NCBI GenBank assembly: GCA_027605045.1
Contig: JAQFWX010000004.1
Coordinates: 1,498,683-1,562,682 of the forward strand
Source: Phallus indusiatus
Lineage: Eukaryota; Basidiomycota; Agaricomycetes; Phallales; Phallaceae
Direction: 5' to 3'
Length of the DNA: 64,000 nucleotides
The notes beneath the pieces are model-generated. The model searched no databases, was not told where the DNA came from, and saw nothing but the letters and a program-made list of their open reading frames with translations. Shown here one piece after another: positions 33,992 through 45,554 of this stretch; the first letter of the stretch is position 1, and each line of letters begins with the position of its first letter. The position numbers and the translations under genes were made by a program.

Positions 33992-36021
33992 ATGATTGAT
34001 AAACTTTCTTCTCTGGCCAAATTCAAGCGTGCTTGTCCCTTCCTGGGGCGCACGAAGATGAGTACACTCAGGACGCTCGCCACGTCTACCTCGTCTCGAG
34101 CACCCTCCATATCTCGTCTGACCGAGAAGGCGACCGAATGCCCTGTCATGGGTCCGGCTCTTGCCCTTCGCTCCTCTCAACTCGCTCATTCTACTAGGAA
34201 TTATGCGAGCGTGGCTCCTAACCACCCCCACCAGGAGGGTTTCTCTATCCCCCGCAGGGCGTTTGCCCCCACGCCAAAGCCGGTCAAGAAGCCGCCCGAA
34301 AGGCCGAAGCTCTCGCACAGCTCGTCAATTCAAACCGTGCTTCCAAAGCTTCGTCCGCTTCGACTTTCGGATATGAAGTGTTCTATGACGCTGAACTCGA
34401 CAAGAAGCACAAGGACAAGAGCTACCGCTACTTCAACAATATTAATCGACTTGCCGCCAAGTTTCCTGTCGCTCATACCACCAATTTTAAAGACGAAGTT
34501 GATGTCTGGTGCTCAAACGATTATCTCGGCATGAGCAAGAATCCAGTCGTCATGGATACTATGCAGTAAGTAGTGTTTCTGTCCAAAGTTTTGGAGCTCA
34601 AGTCTCACTTGATTCAACCCTCTCTTAGCCGCACCCTGAATAAATACGGTGCAGGTGCAGGTGGAACTCGTAACATCGCTGGCAATGGTGCCACTCACCT
34701 TGCTCTCGAGCAAGAGCTTGCATCACTGCACAGAAAGCCAGCAGCTCTTGTCTTCTCTTCTTGCTACGTCGCAAACGACGCAACTCTTTCCACTTTGGGA
34801 TCCAAGTTACCCGGATGCGTGATATTCTCCGATAATATGAATCACGCCTCCATGATTCAAGGCATTAGAAACTCACGCGCTGCAAAAGTCATTTTTAAAC
34901 ACAACGATATGCAAGACCTTGAGGCGAAGTTGAAACAATATCCCAAGGATACCCCAAAGATTATCGCCTTCGAAAGTGTTTACTCTATGTGCGGTAGCAT
35001 AGGTCCTATTGCCGAAATATGTGATTTAGCCGAAGAATATGGCGCTATTACTTTCCTTGACGAGGTACGTTTATTTTTATCCGAGTTAATTTTGTGTATT
35101 TCCGTCGATTGATCCATGATTTTCAAAAAGGTTCATGCTGTTGGCATGTATGGTCCACGTGGTGCTGGTGTCGCTGAACATCTTGATTTCGAAACTCACC
35201 TTCGTGCTGGACAAAGCGCCGAGCCAATCAAAGGAACTGTAATGGACAGAGTCGATATCATCACTGGCACTCTTGGAAAAGCTTATGGTGTTGTTGGAGG
35301 CTACATCGCTGGTTCCAATAACTTGGTCGATATGATTCGCTCTTACGCTCCCGGTTTTATCTTTACGACTTCACTCCCTCCCGTCATTGCTGCTGGTGCC
35401 CAGGCTAGTATTGCGTATCAAATGCGTTATATGGGTGACCGTAGACTGCAGCAATTGAACACTCGCGAACTCAAACGTCAACTTGAAACCAAGGATATTC
35501 CCGTCGTTCCCGGTCCTTCTCACATTGTCCCTGTCTTAGTCGGAGATGCTGCCTTGGCAAAAGCTGCTTCTGATTCTCTCCTTTCAGACCACGGTATTTA
35601 CGTTCAAAGCATTAACTATCCTACGGTTGCCGTTGGAGAAGAACGTCTCAGGATTACCCCTACCCCCGGTCATACTGCAGAACAACTGTCTAAGATTATC
35701 AATGCTGTCGATGAAGTTTTCACTCGGCTCGGTATTCGTCGTAAAAGCGAATGGGTCCGACTTGGTGGACGCGCTGGTGTGGGAATAGGCAAAGATGTTG
35801 TCGAACCCCTCTGGACTGACGAGCAACTTGGCTTGAACGATAATACTGCACCGGTTATGCTCTCTCAAGGTGCTAAAGCTGTCGTGGATATTAAAGCAGT
35901 GAAGCAGGCTCAAGATATCATCGATAAGCTTCTTGGAACCGCAGTTAAACCAATTATCATCTCGGCCAAGGTAGCACTGGATTATTCAATCCGACTGCGA
36001 TTCATGCCCCCAAGGCCGTAG
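33992..36021 (+). CDS. HEM1: 5-aminolevulinate synthase, mitochondrial, apparent frame break in leader
   Basis: Condenses glycine and succinyl-CoA, the first step of heme synthesis in the matrix. The start ATG at 33992 gives [20 protein letters not shown]. Heme-regulatory CP motifs lie at Cys15-Pro16 and Cys50-Pro51 (ECPVMG). Near 34249-34253 (C5) one extra base is needed to continue into [20 protein letters not shown], a third CP motif, and [20 protein letters not shown]. The catalytic domain is intact: [60 protein letters not shown], and the PLP Lys in [19 protein letters not shown]. The last 20 residues may also be shifted. Two clear introns. Confidence 0.92.
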
Positions 36022-36313
36022 TTACCATGGCTTAACAAGTAGTATTTTGTTTTTGAAAGTTTTGAAATATTTTATATGTTGTAGTTACCTTGTTTCATTA
36101 TTACAAAGACTACACGACCACGTTTGCTCTATTCGCGTCCAGTGGTCCAATACTTGTTCGCCATACTGTGACACTAGCGCGCGTGTCATGATTCCGCCTC
36201 TGCCTTAAATGGTAACCCTGAACAGCTAGTCATCGCCTTAGATCGAAACTTCAGTTCTTCTAAATTTCTGCTTAAACAATCTTCGTTATCGTTCACTCTC
36301 TTCTTCCTACGTC

Positions 36314-38709
36314 ATGACAACTTTATCTCCTGAGATTGGCACGCTCATTGTAGTTGTTCTCAAAGCAGTATGTCCGTTTTTGTTTGGCATCACAGGCATT
36401 TGCAGTAAGATTGGATCTAGAAAAACCTTCCAAATAAAAGACACATCGGAAAGCAAGATCCTTATTGTACACTTCGTCATGGCGAAAGTACTAAACGAAC
36501 GAAGGCCTTGAAGCGCGGTGGTCAGCACCCAGAGTGGGACGAAGAACTGCGATTCACAATTTACGAAGATATGGAGGACGATTGGGCAAAACTTACAGAG
36601 ACTGCAAATGATCAACCTCCGCCACCTCCTCCCAAAGATAAGAAAAAGAAGCGGAAGATTAGAGGAGGACTGAAAATGCTCGTAACTTGTTTTGCGGATG
36701 ACCCTAGAGAACCGGTGTATATTGGAGAAACAACCGTAGATCTTAATGAGGCATTAACAAAGGGTGAAACGGACGGTGAGATAAAAGCAAATCTGATCTC
36801 GAAAGAGATTTCTTTGTGCTTATGTTTCCTTCGCTAGAATGGTTTACTCTCACGAACAAAGAGAAGTATTGCGGCGAGGTCTACCTTGAGCTTACATTTT
36901 GGTCTAACGTGCGTTTTTTTCATTAACGTCCTTAAGCGACTGATATTCATAGTTCTTATATAGGAAAAACCACCAGAAAAGAAAGCCAAACGGCCTTCTA
37001 CCTCCAATCCGCAGTATGGAGGTCCTGGCTCTTTCACTCCTTCGTCGGATGGAACACCTCAACCTATCAATGGCAGTAGTCCTTCTCGCACAGATGGCTC
37101 TTCCATTACCCCACTGAAAGCCTCAGGCTCTATAGCCTCGGTGAATCTGTATCAACCTCCGTACGAGCGGCAATCCCGTCACAGTGATGTTGATCAGTTA
37201 GCAAACCGCGTTGCAGATCTTGTAGTTGACTCTAATTCACGAAGAGAAAGTCTTCCAGTGCGTTCCTTTATTTGCGTTGTATTCTCTTCCCCTAAAGATT
37301 TACGTTCGTAGCCACCTGGTAACGCTGGCCTGTCCGAGTTCGGCTACAGTGAATCGCCATCTCGAATAAATGGAACTTATACTAGTACACTTTCCTCGTC
37401 TGGTTCCATTTCTTCGGTGCATAGCATACATACCCTACCTCCGTCTCTCAGTCCGCACCATCGAAACACTCTTTCTGCGCGTCCAGAATCATCCCATTCT
37501 TCTAATGGTGCAACGACGCCGTTAAGAATTCCCTCTGCGTCGTATCACTCGCCCCATTCGCCCCATCGATATGATTCCATCCCAGTAGCAGACAACTACT
37601 CAGCTTCATCCTCAGGCTTTTTGTATAACACGGCTTTTCCTGAGCCAGAAATCCCTACGCCTTCACCTGTTTCGTACCCTTCCTACGACCCTCCCTACGA
37701 CCCTACGCCCACACCGGTCGCTTCATCTGGATTTGTTCTACCACAGTCAACGCCAGCAAGTTCAGATTATGGTTCCCCACCAAGCTTTCCTTATCAGCCA
37801 CAGCCTTCTCATCTATCTTATCAACCTCCGCCAGTCGCACCTCCAGCTCCTCAGACTCCCCAGCCTCTGCAACCTCCTCAAACTCCTTTCCCGTCACTGC
37901 AAACGCCTCCACCTCCACTGAATTCATATCCAGTCACACCATCTTCTCACTCTTCGGAAGACTATGGCGCTCGAGGCAATTCGCCGGGTGGAGCTGCAAA
38001 TCATAGAGATTCGCAAAATCATACAACACCTTCTCCCCAACCTCCACCTGTTAATGCCTTTCAACAGCTTCAAGGTGTGGCTCCTCAAGGCTCACGTCCA
38101 TTACCCTTTCCTCAGGTTAAATCCGATCAACCAACTTCATCGGGCTTCTCAACAGTCTCGCAGCCAGGATTGCCATTTTCTCCTCCAGGTCCACCCCCAC
38201 CTCTTGTGCCGCCTCCGCCGCCTCCTCCACCTCCCCGGCATCGGCCTTCACTTCCTCCAACACCATCCTTGACACCTTCTGCAAGCTACCCGCCTTCCGC
38301 TTTACCATCGTATCCAAATAGCACATTCAATACGCCACCGGCTCCACCCCCCTCGCAGTTCTACAATCACACATCTCCATCACCAAGTCATCACTCACAA
38401 TCATCCTTCAGTTCTCCATATTACAATACACCTGAAACTCTCCCCAATGCTGCATTACCACGTCAACCTTACCCATATGCTACGCCACCACCGCCGTCGC
38501 GGACGCCCACATTACCTTACCAATCTCCTCCGCAGTGGCAGACGCCTCCATATCCTTCTGGATATGTGAATACGCCTCCGCATCCACCTCAAGGTTACTC
38601 ATCTCCACCTCCACCCCAGCCGTCAGTGATGCCTACGCCAAATTTCTATGTAAACACCCCTACAGCGCCGCCGTACGGATACCCACCATCCAATCCGTAC
38701 GGATGGTAG
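36314..38709 (+). CDS. Fic1/Inn1-type ingression protein (C2 domain plus Pro-rich tail)
   Basis: Inn1 (budding yeast) and Fic1 (fission yeast) couple the actomyosin ring to septum formation by binding SH3 domains of F-BAR and Cyk3-like proteins. Starts MTTLSPEIGTLIVVVLKA at 36314. After the intron, KNLPNKRHIGKQDPYCTLR and KRGGQHPEWDEELRFTIYED complete a C2 domain, interrupted by a PPPPPPKDKKKKRK loop. GEVYLELTFWS ends the domain. The remaining 500 or so residues are Pro/Ser/Tyr-rich with many PxxP motifs (PPPPLVPPPPPPPPP) and end YGYPPSNPYGW. About 720 residues. Five exons join in frame. C2 loops lack most acidic calcium ligands, as in Inn1. Confidence 0.85.
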
Positions 38710-38850
38710 TGGTTGAGGGAGAGAAATTTTTTCTTGGACCCCACGCATCCGAATCAATTTATCCTTTTCATTTCTCTCAAATGTTCACACATTTATTCGT
38801 GCAGCCGATTTTAAATTATTATCATTAGTGCGAAATTTTCTCATGGGTAT

Positions 38851-39436
38851 CTAACTGTCAGCTGCGTCCTGCTTTCTTTTGGATGACTCTGCTTCTTCTC
38901 TCTGCGCCATCCAGCGAGCAATTTCGGGCTCTGTGCCAATTTTGCCTTGTCTGGCAAGCTGGATACGGGCTTCCCGTCGTAGTCGATCGTCAATAACCCT
39001 TTGGTCCATTTCGTGTCGTAATAATGCTGTATCTGCTCCGATCATTAACCCAAAGATTGTACCTATAAAAGGACGAAGGAATCTTAATAATAAATCTTTC
39101 ACAATGGACACGAAACGGTGTATATGTACATGTAGACACCAGAAACCCTTTGAAGGCCAACGTTTGCCGTCTTTTTTTTGCTTGAATCAACGCGAATGGG
39201 GAAGAATACATATATGTATAAATTCGTACCGGAACGAAGGCCATGTATGGTGAAAGAGCGCAATCGCTGTTAATCCTATGGCCGTTGCTTTCAGAGCCCC
39301 TGCGCAAATTTGCAATGAGTCACAGCTATTATCTTCACAATGACCTTTGCAAAACTGGTCACTTTACATATGTTCCCGACTTTATTTGAAGTTCATGGGC
39401 TTTATCGGCTTGTAATTTCCTCCTCTCGCGGTCCAT
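38851..39436 (-). CDS. Small two-segment membrane protein, conserved fungal type
   Basis: Family not named with confidence. The start ATG at 39434-39436 gives MDRERRKLQADKAHELQIKS. Splicing then gives YGALKATAIGLTAIALFHH, a first hydrophobic segment, WPSFRRQTLAFKGFLVSTC, then TIFGLMIGADTALLRHEMDQ, a second one. The C-terminal half is a charged helix (RLRREARIQLARQGKIGTEP, EIARWMAQREEAESSKRKQD). About 130 residues, four exons. Size and two-segment topology recall mitochondrial inner-membrane assembly proteins such as the HIG1 group, but no diagnostic motif is present. Start codons of this gene and the next on the plus strand are only 83 bp apart. Confidence 0.65.
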
Positions 39437-39519
39437 TTGAAGTTGCTTGGCGGTTTGCCGGGGGTTTATATAGAGTCAAAGTGTGATGTCACATGCACCG
39501 TACCTTTTCGTTTTGATTG

Positions 39520-41083
39520 ATGCCTGCCAGTGCAGGGTCGCCAAACGGGGAAGACACGCTCTCAACTACACTCATTACAATTCCAGAAGAACTAATAAAT
39601 GAAAACACTTCTGATAAAAAAATCAAAACGTTCATTTTAAAACAGAAAAAACAGCTGCTTCTGACGGGGAAGTTTGTCGCAGCGGGCTACGAAATATCGT
39701 AAGTACAATTTCTATAATTGAGTATGGGGAACACAAGAATTTGATACTTCCAATTTGCAAGAGGAAATGAATTAATTTTGCGCTGGTAGGTCATTATATA
39801 TGAACTTAGTACGGCCGATATTCATTTCTTTAAAATGTCGATAGGAAACCCGGGACAATTAATTCTATTGCAAACCCGATTATTATTGAAGACTCAGAGG
39901 AGGAGCCTTTAAAATCATCGTGCAAGACCTCGCCTGGCGGCCAGTCCGAAGTTTGTATAGATAATACTAGGCATATATTACTGGAATATACGGTCTCTCG
40001 CGATCATTCTAGACGAGTCGTGGCCAAAAATAATGCTGTTTATACTGTCTCAATGTTTGGAGACCTCCAAACAGTTGATCTGAAAAGGTAGTCCATCTGA
40101 CTTTCTCGCTTATAGACCCACCGTATGGTATAATTAGATCAACGACAGAAGTATTGAAAGTAGGCACGAAAGGCACGAATATACAGGATGCCCTCCTGAT
40201 TGATACCTCTGTGGTTTGCGCTAGTAACCACGGTATCTCTATATATGACGTGTCGAAGGTTGGGTTTGTTCATACGGTACAACTCTCGAACGCTGATATA
40301 GATTGCAGGGAGACGAAGTCAACTTTCCAACAAAACTTAAATTGACTTGCTTAGCACACCTTAAAGGCCCAGGCAGAGAAGACCTTACCCTGATTGCGGG
40401 AACGGAAAATGGTCTCGGTCATTTTCGAATATATAACGACAAACTTAAATATCGAAAGATTGATAATATAAAGACAAGGATAAGTGCTGTAGCACTTCAG
40501 CGCGAGGAAACAGTGGTCTCATCGTCGGGACGAAAGCTGCGTGTTTTCGACATGACGGAATCCAAAACGGTCGTTGAGGGAATAATGTCATCGCCGGTTT
40601 GCCAATTAAAGATAGATTCTGATTCTCCCCAACTACTGGCCATGGAGGTATGTGATTTGCTTATTAAACAGCGTTCATCTCAATGAATCGTGTTGCAGGT
40701 ATCACATCTGGATCGGCAGATCCATCTGTTCGACTTACGAACACCCTTATTCACAAAGCCGCCCGTCTTAGAGATGGGCTACAGAATATCAGATATTAAA
40801 AAATCTAAATATTCAAAGTTCGTTAAAGGCGATATGCACCAAAATTTGTATGTCAGAGGGTACGAGGATGGTACCATCAACCTCTTCGATATACGCAGAC
40901 CCGATGTAAGTAGGCTGCGTCGAGACATTTCCACAAAAATTAACAAGACTTATCAATCAGGAAATCGTCACCACGCAATTGACGAATAGGAAATCTCCAA
41001 TCACTCACTGTACTTTACAGAACGCCTCCGCTTATGGCGTTGGTAAAAACACCCTCTCTTGCGTCGATTTTAGCCTTAGCTGA
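39520..41083 (+). CDS. WD40-like repeat protein of unknown function
   Basis: Starts MPASAGSPNGEDTLSTTLIT at the ATG at 39520, with a SAP-like or coiled N-terminal helix (IKTFILKQKKQLLLTGKF). Six or more exons. Beta-propeller-like strands follow: RRVVAKNNAVYTVSMFGDLQ, VVCASNHGISIYDVSK, LIAGTENGLGHFRIYNDKL, ETVVSSSGRKLRVFDMTESK, RQIHLFDLRTP and GYEDGTINLFDIRRPD. The last exon, after a donor at 40905, continues EIVTTQLTNRKSPITHC to a stop at 41081-41083. Repeats are degenerate and no orthologue comes to mind. Likely a scaffold protein. Confidence 0.6.
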
Positions 41084-41193
41084 GAGCAGGGCTGAAATCC
41101 GTTTATATAGCTAGATCATACCCAGACGTTATACCCTTAGATTAGACTATACAACCGAACTTAATATGTAGCATATATATATACTAAATTCGC

Positions 41194-43087
41194 TTAATCA
41201 TCCAACTCGCTGAGCTCAATGGCGAAAGCTGTCGCTAATTTAGAGAACTGAAGCATGTGTTCAAAACTAAATTCAGAAGATATGTCGATTTTGCTAAAAA
41301 AAAATTACAGTAAAAATCGTTCATTAGCAAAAGAGATGCGTATGACGTACTCGCTTCCGCTGTGAATATTAGGGTTCATGTTCTCGAAAGCGCTCTCACT
41401 ATTAAATGAGCATCAATGTGAGGATATTACTCTAAAAAGTGACTTACAAAGCTGTGCAACTCGGGAAGCCAGCTTTGTTCCAACTTGCGCTAATGAACAA
41501 TGAATCGCATATTCTCACGTGTTTGTACTGAAGCATAACTTACTGATCTGAACAACCATACCCACACTGAGTGTCAACGAATGGCAGGTCGGTATAAGCT
41601 TGAACAAGCTCTTTCAACGTCTCGCTAAGTCTAAGCAAATATGGTCGAATTTGAATCTCGGCTTAGAAGATGGATAGAACTTACGCGGGGTCGACGTAGT
41701 CACCCACGATGCCTACGTAGTTTGAGTAAAAACTAATGATAAAGAGCAATAATGGACCATACCGATCTCTTCCCTGGTGCCTTTCTTGACCCAAGCAGTC
41801 ATATCGAACTTGAACAAAGTTCAGTACTGAAAGAGCGCCGATGCGCTTGATATTGTCATTACCTGAATCATGGCTACTACGTTTACTCGATCACTGCTAT
41901 AACTTTGAGCAATAGCTTGAGAACCTAAAAGACCACCTTCCTGAAAACCAAAGTAGCTTAGTTCCGTGCACGGTTCATATAAATGGCTTGACAGACCTCC
42001 GCTGAGTACCAATGGAACTCGAGGTTCCTCTTTGGTCGGATTCCATGGACAATGAGGCCTCGATAGGCTTCCAAAATGGTGACCGACCCAGAACCATCGT
42101 CGTCCGCTCCAGGCGCTGCAAGGAAAGGGAATATATGTGTACTAAACCCGACATTGAGTGCTCAACCCACTACGGGTGGAAAAGCCAGTTACCTATCCTG
42201 ATGAGCTCCAACAATGACAGTCTCGTTGTTGAGAGATCCACCTGCTATTCTCAGAACTATGGATTTTTGACTCCATGGATGGTCGAATTCCTTGACAGAA
42301 ATGAATTCACGTATATCCGAGGAAGCGAATTCATTGGTGATCTACAAGTTGGAATATCAGGCTTACAATGGTAACAATCCGAGAAAAAAAAAAGCAGACC
42401 TCATTGATACGGTTAAGGAGCCACAATTGACTCTGTCTGCCACTCTGGGATTACATGTTATCAACAAGCGAAAACCGCGCAGCAGGCTAAAGTGGCTCAC
42501 ATCTGCTCTGTAGTCTATGAGATGTTATTTAGTTTGATGTGAATAGTAAGGCAAGTGAAACCCACGAAAACTTACATCTATTATAAAAGCTTGTGAATTT
42601 CTGTAAATTTGCTTTGGGATCCTCGGTGGACAATGTCTTGGTGACGCGGAAAATGGTTTCATTATACTTCAACGAGGTAATCGTCGCTAATTAAGGGGGT
42701 TAACTTCAGTCCATCTGTACGAGATTTAAAGGCATAATTACTGACGTGCGGAAGTAAACGGACGAGTTGACCCAAGGTCAGGGGTATCCGTGCTGTTATA
42801 ATAGCGTCACTCATTTCAAACAGATACAGCGAATGACGCTGAAGTAAAATGCGAACATACACGTCAAAGAACCTCGCTCCTTGACCTTTAAGCTGTATTT
42901 TTTCCAGCTCAGTTTTCCAAACTCTGGAGCCGTCTTCAAATTCAAGCAGTCTCTCTTCATTCACGGCATACTCTGGTGGGAATTGAGAAGCGTCTAGTGA
43001 GCTACCCTGAAGAACGATCTGTCCGGCGGGACCGGCAAATGTTCGCAGTACCAAGGTGAGCGCAACTAGAGAAATGTTGATCTTCAT
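41194..43087 (-). CDS. Secreted/vacuolar leucine aminopeptidase, peptidase family M28
   Basis: Zinc aminopeptidase of the LAP1 type. The start ATG at 43085-43087 gives a signal peptide ([20 protein letters not shown]). A propeptide follows ([25 protein letters not shown]), then [18 protein letters not shown] and [15 protein letters not shown]. Metal and catalytic residues are visible: His-Asp in VIVGAHQD, the bridging Asp in [17 protein letters not shown], and Glu-Glu in [19 protein letters not shown], split by an intron. VVAMIQFDMTAW-type sequence follows. The end, [20 protein letters not shown] ... SELDD, matches LAP1. Splicing in the propeptide (about 42660-42850) is not resolved. Divergent from uL11m with 133 bp between start codons. 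Confidence 0.87.
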
Positions 43088-43220
43088 CTTGAAAGGTATA
43101 TGAGAAGTAGTGTAAAATGCGATAATGAAACAAAGTAAATCGTCACGCGAGACAGTCGAGAGACGATTACGCAGACTATTATGGCGTGACACAGTTCGGA
43201 ATTGTGTCACGCAACTTGAG

Positions 43221-43724
43221 ATGTCAAAGGCTGCAGCGGCAGGAAGAGCCCAATTAGTCGTACGTTACTCAATCTTCTGGAATTTCTCAGGTGTTCAATA
43301 AGCTTTTTTTAAATAGCGTTTGCTCCTATCTGCTGGAAAAGCAACTCCGAGTCCGCCAATTGGTCCAGCTCTGGGAGCTCGTGGTGTCAAAGCCATTGAT
43401 TTTTGCAAGGAATTCAATGCAAGAACAGCACATATTCAACCCGGCGTTCCGGTTCCCACTTTGATAACTGTTCAACCCGATCGGTCATTCAGTTTCGTTA
43501 TCAAAACACCACCCGTAGCATATTTTTTGAAGCAAACTGCCGGAATTGAGCTCGGTGCCGCTAAACCTGGGCATCAAGTTACGGGAACGATTAGTCTAAA
43601 GCATGTCTACGAGATTGCCAAAATTAAGAAGACAGATGAACATATGAATCATCTTCCATTGGAGTCTATCGCGAGGATGGTCGTAGGTAGCGCTAGGTCT
43701 CTTGGCATTCAGGTTGTACCATAG
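43221..43724 (+). CDS. Mitochondrial large-subunit ribosomal protein uL11m
   Basis: Forms the stalk base of the mitochondrial ribosome. The start ATG at 43221 gives [13 protein letters not shown], and a single intron (GTACGT ... AAATAG) leads to [21 protein letters not shown]11 motifs follow: [60 protein letters not shown], and the rRNA-binding C-terminal domain [16 protein letters not shown] ... [18 protein letters not shown]. About 147 residues, normal. The leader is short, as in other fungal uL11m proteins. Confidence 0.93.
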
Positions 43725-44178
43725 CGGAAACTTCACCTGTAAGTAGTTTCATACGGGATTGTAAACAGATATTGATGTTTATATCAACAGAATCTCTATC
43801 TATTTCAAAAAAATACGTCGTTTGATCCCCCGGTTTACATTTGCGTCGTAATACCTTGTCACCTGAGAGCTATGTTTTACCTTGTTACCTTTGTACGTTC
43901 TTAATATTCTGAACATTTTGTCCGTTTAACATATTCACAGCATCCTTATTTATATGGCATGCATATTTCTTCAAAAAGATTGTATGACTATCACCTCCAT
44001 AAGGGCCCGTCAGCCGTTCTCTCTTCGAAATCTCAGTTTACGTCCAATGTAAATGGTGTGGTTCAGACGTTGTTACTTCCTCCTCACTTGACAGCATCTT
44101 GAAGCTGTTTCATGAAAGTGTCTAAATGTATTCCATTTTTTAGATATAATAATAATCCAGGAGCGTTAGAAGCTTTCT
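43725..44178. other. Convergent 3' region, no gene seen
   Basis: This 454 bp region lies between two converging genes, uL11m and the AhpD-like gene. It is AT-rich with no conserved open frame. Confidence 0.5.
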
Positions 44179-45277
44179 TTAAAGCTTGGCCTTGAGTTCA
44201 GGATCGACAGCGCTGCGAGCAACATCGCCAATCTGGTCGATGGTTTCAATAACCCATTCGACACCTTCATCACTCACAAGCCACCGATCCCCTTCAGTCA
44301 CCTTCTCTCCTTGATACTCATCTATGTTGGATTTCAACAAGCCAAATACATGGCTTGTCAGCTGAGGTCCTACGCCAGTTTCCGTACGGAGACAGGCGAC
44401 GCCCACAATAGAGCCAACAGTTCGACTGAGATTGCCGGGACCATAGCCCGGATCACCTTTAAACCAGGGACTGAATACAGCACCATAACTAGTAGTGATG
44501 AAAGCTGACAAAAAAAAATCCATAAATGGTATAATTCAATTTAAATATCAAACATACCCATGAAATCGGGGTGATAGCTGGCAAGCTTGTTAGCTAGCTT
44601 GACGTCATGTGGAGCATAAATATGTTCCCATAGTGCCCGACCACGACGAGAAAATTCTTCAATGTTCTCGACGTTAGCAGCTCTAAAATAGTTTCAATAG
44701 GGTGTGATGGGCAATTTGAATTCGTTTTCACTTGCCTCAAAGGCTCCTTACGGAGGGAAGATTTGACGTCATCCTCCAAAGCTGTTGAAAGACCCTCAAG
44801 ACTTAATATAACCTTGATTTCATATCAAATGTTAATTGATTAAAGAGACAGATTATTAGCACATTAAAACTCACGCGGGGCACACCGACGAAGATCGTAG
44901 ATTTTAAAGCGGCTTCTCTCATCAAAGCTGCTTGCGCCGTCCTTTCTTGGGTTGAGAGAAGACTTGCTGCGCTGTCAGATAAAGGCTCGCGACGAGATAC
45001 ATATCGGTATAGATGGGCTACGGCCGATGGAACATTTGCAGTCAAGAGAGTGGACGTCTAAAGCAACACAGCCAGAAGGCAACTTGAGATTTCACAAAAA
45101 AACACCGAGCACTCCGATACATACCGCGAGTGCAAGCCAACCGTCACGAGCATTGTGCTGTTCAGCCTTGCGCAAAGTGAGCGTAAACACGCCATGCAAT
45201 TTCTCCCAAGACGGAGATGGATTTGCTTGCGGCCTACGCAATGTCAACAATTGCTTGACGGCAGCAGGCAATTTCAT
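44179..45277 (-). CDS. AhpD-like / carboxymuconolactone-decarboxylase-fold protein
   Basis: All-helical AhpD-like fold, known from peroxidase and decarboxylase enzymes; the fungal group is uncharacterised. The start ATG at 45275-45277 gives MKLPAAVKQLLTLRRPQANP. Exons then give VPSAVAHLYRYVSRREPLSD, RTAQAALMREAALKSTIFVG, LEDDVKSSLRKEPLRQ, EHIYAPHDVKLANKL (in the frame at 44570-44630) and FITTSYGAVFSPWFKGDPGY. SIVGVACLRTETGVGPQLTS and a final helix ending VDPELKAKL complete it. No CxxC of true AhpD is visible, so peroxidase activity is doubtful. Tandem with the GH128 gene, 277 bp apart. Confidence 0.7.
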
Positions 45278-45554
45278 GTCAGAATGTCAAGTCAAAACAA
45301 TTTTTCAAAATTCACGCAGTCAATGAAGTCACATGACAATGCATCCACTTTGGGAAAAATTTTAATTCTAAAACGTAAATCCGAGGAGATCCAAGCTCTC
45401 TCAAACGGAGTTGTCTAGGTAACCATCTAACTAGTAGACCGGCAAAAAAAAGGATGCCGTAGATCCTACATCATGAAAGGGTATAGTGGATTTCAAACCC
45501 GCCTTAAACTAAATAAAAAAGGTAAAAAAAAAAAGATTTGACCCGTTAACCCGC

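Noticed and set aside
33977..34534. A separate gene for the ALAS leader
   Set aside because: Its frame ends inside conserved ALAS sequence in the neighbouring frame. One missing base explains it better than a separate gene.
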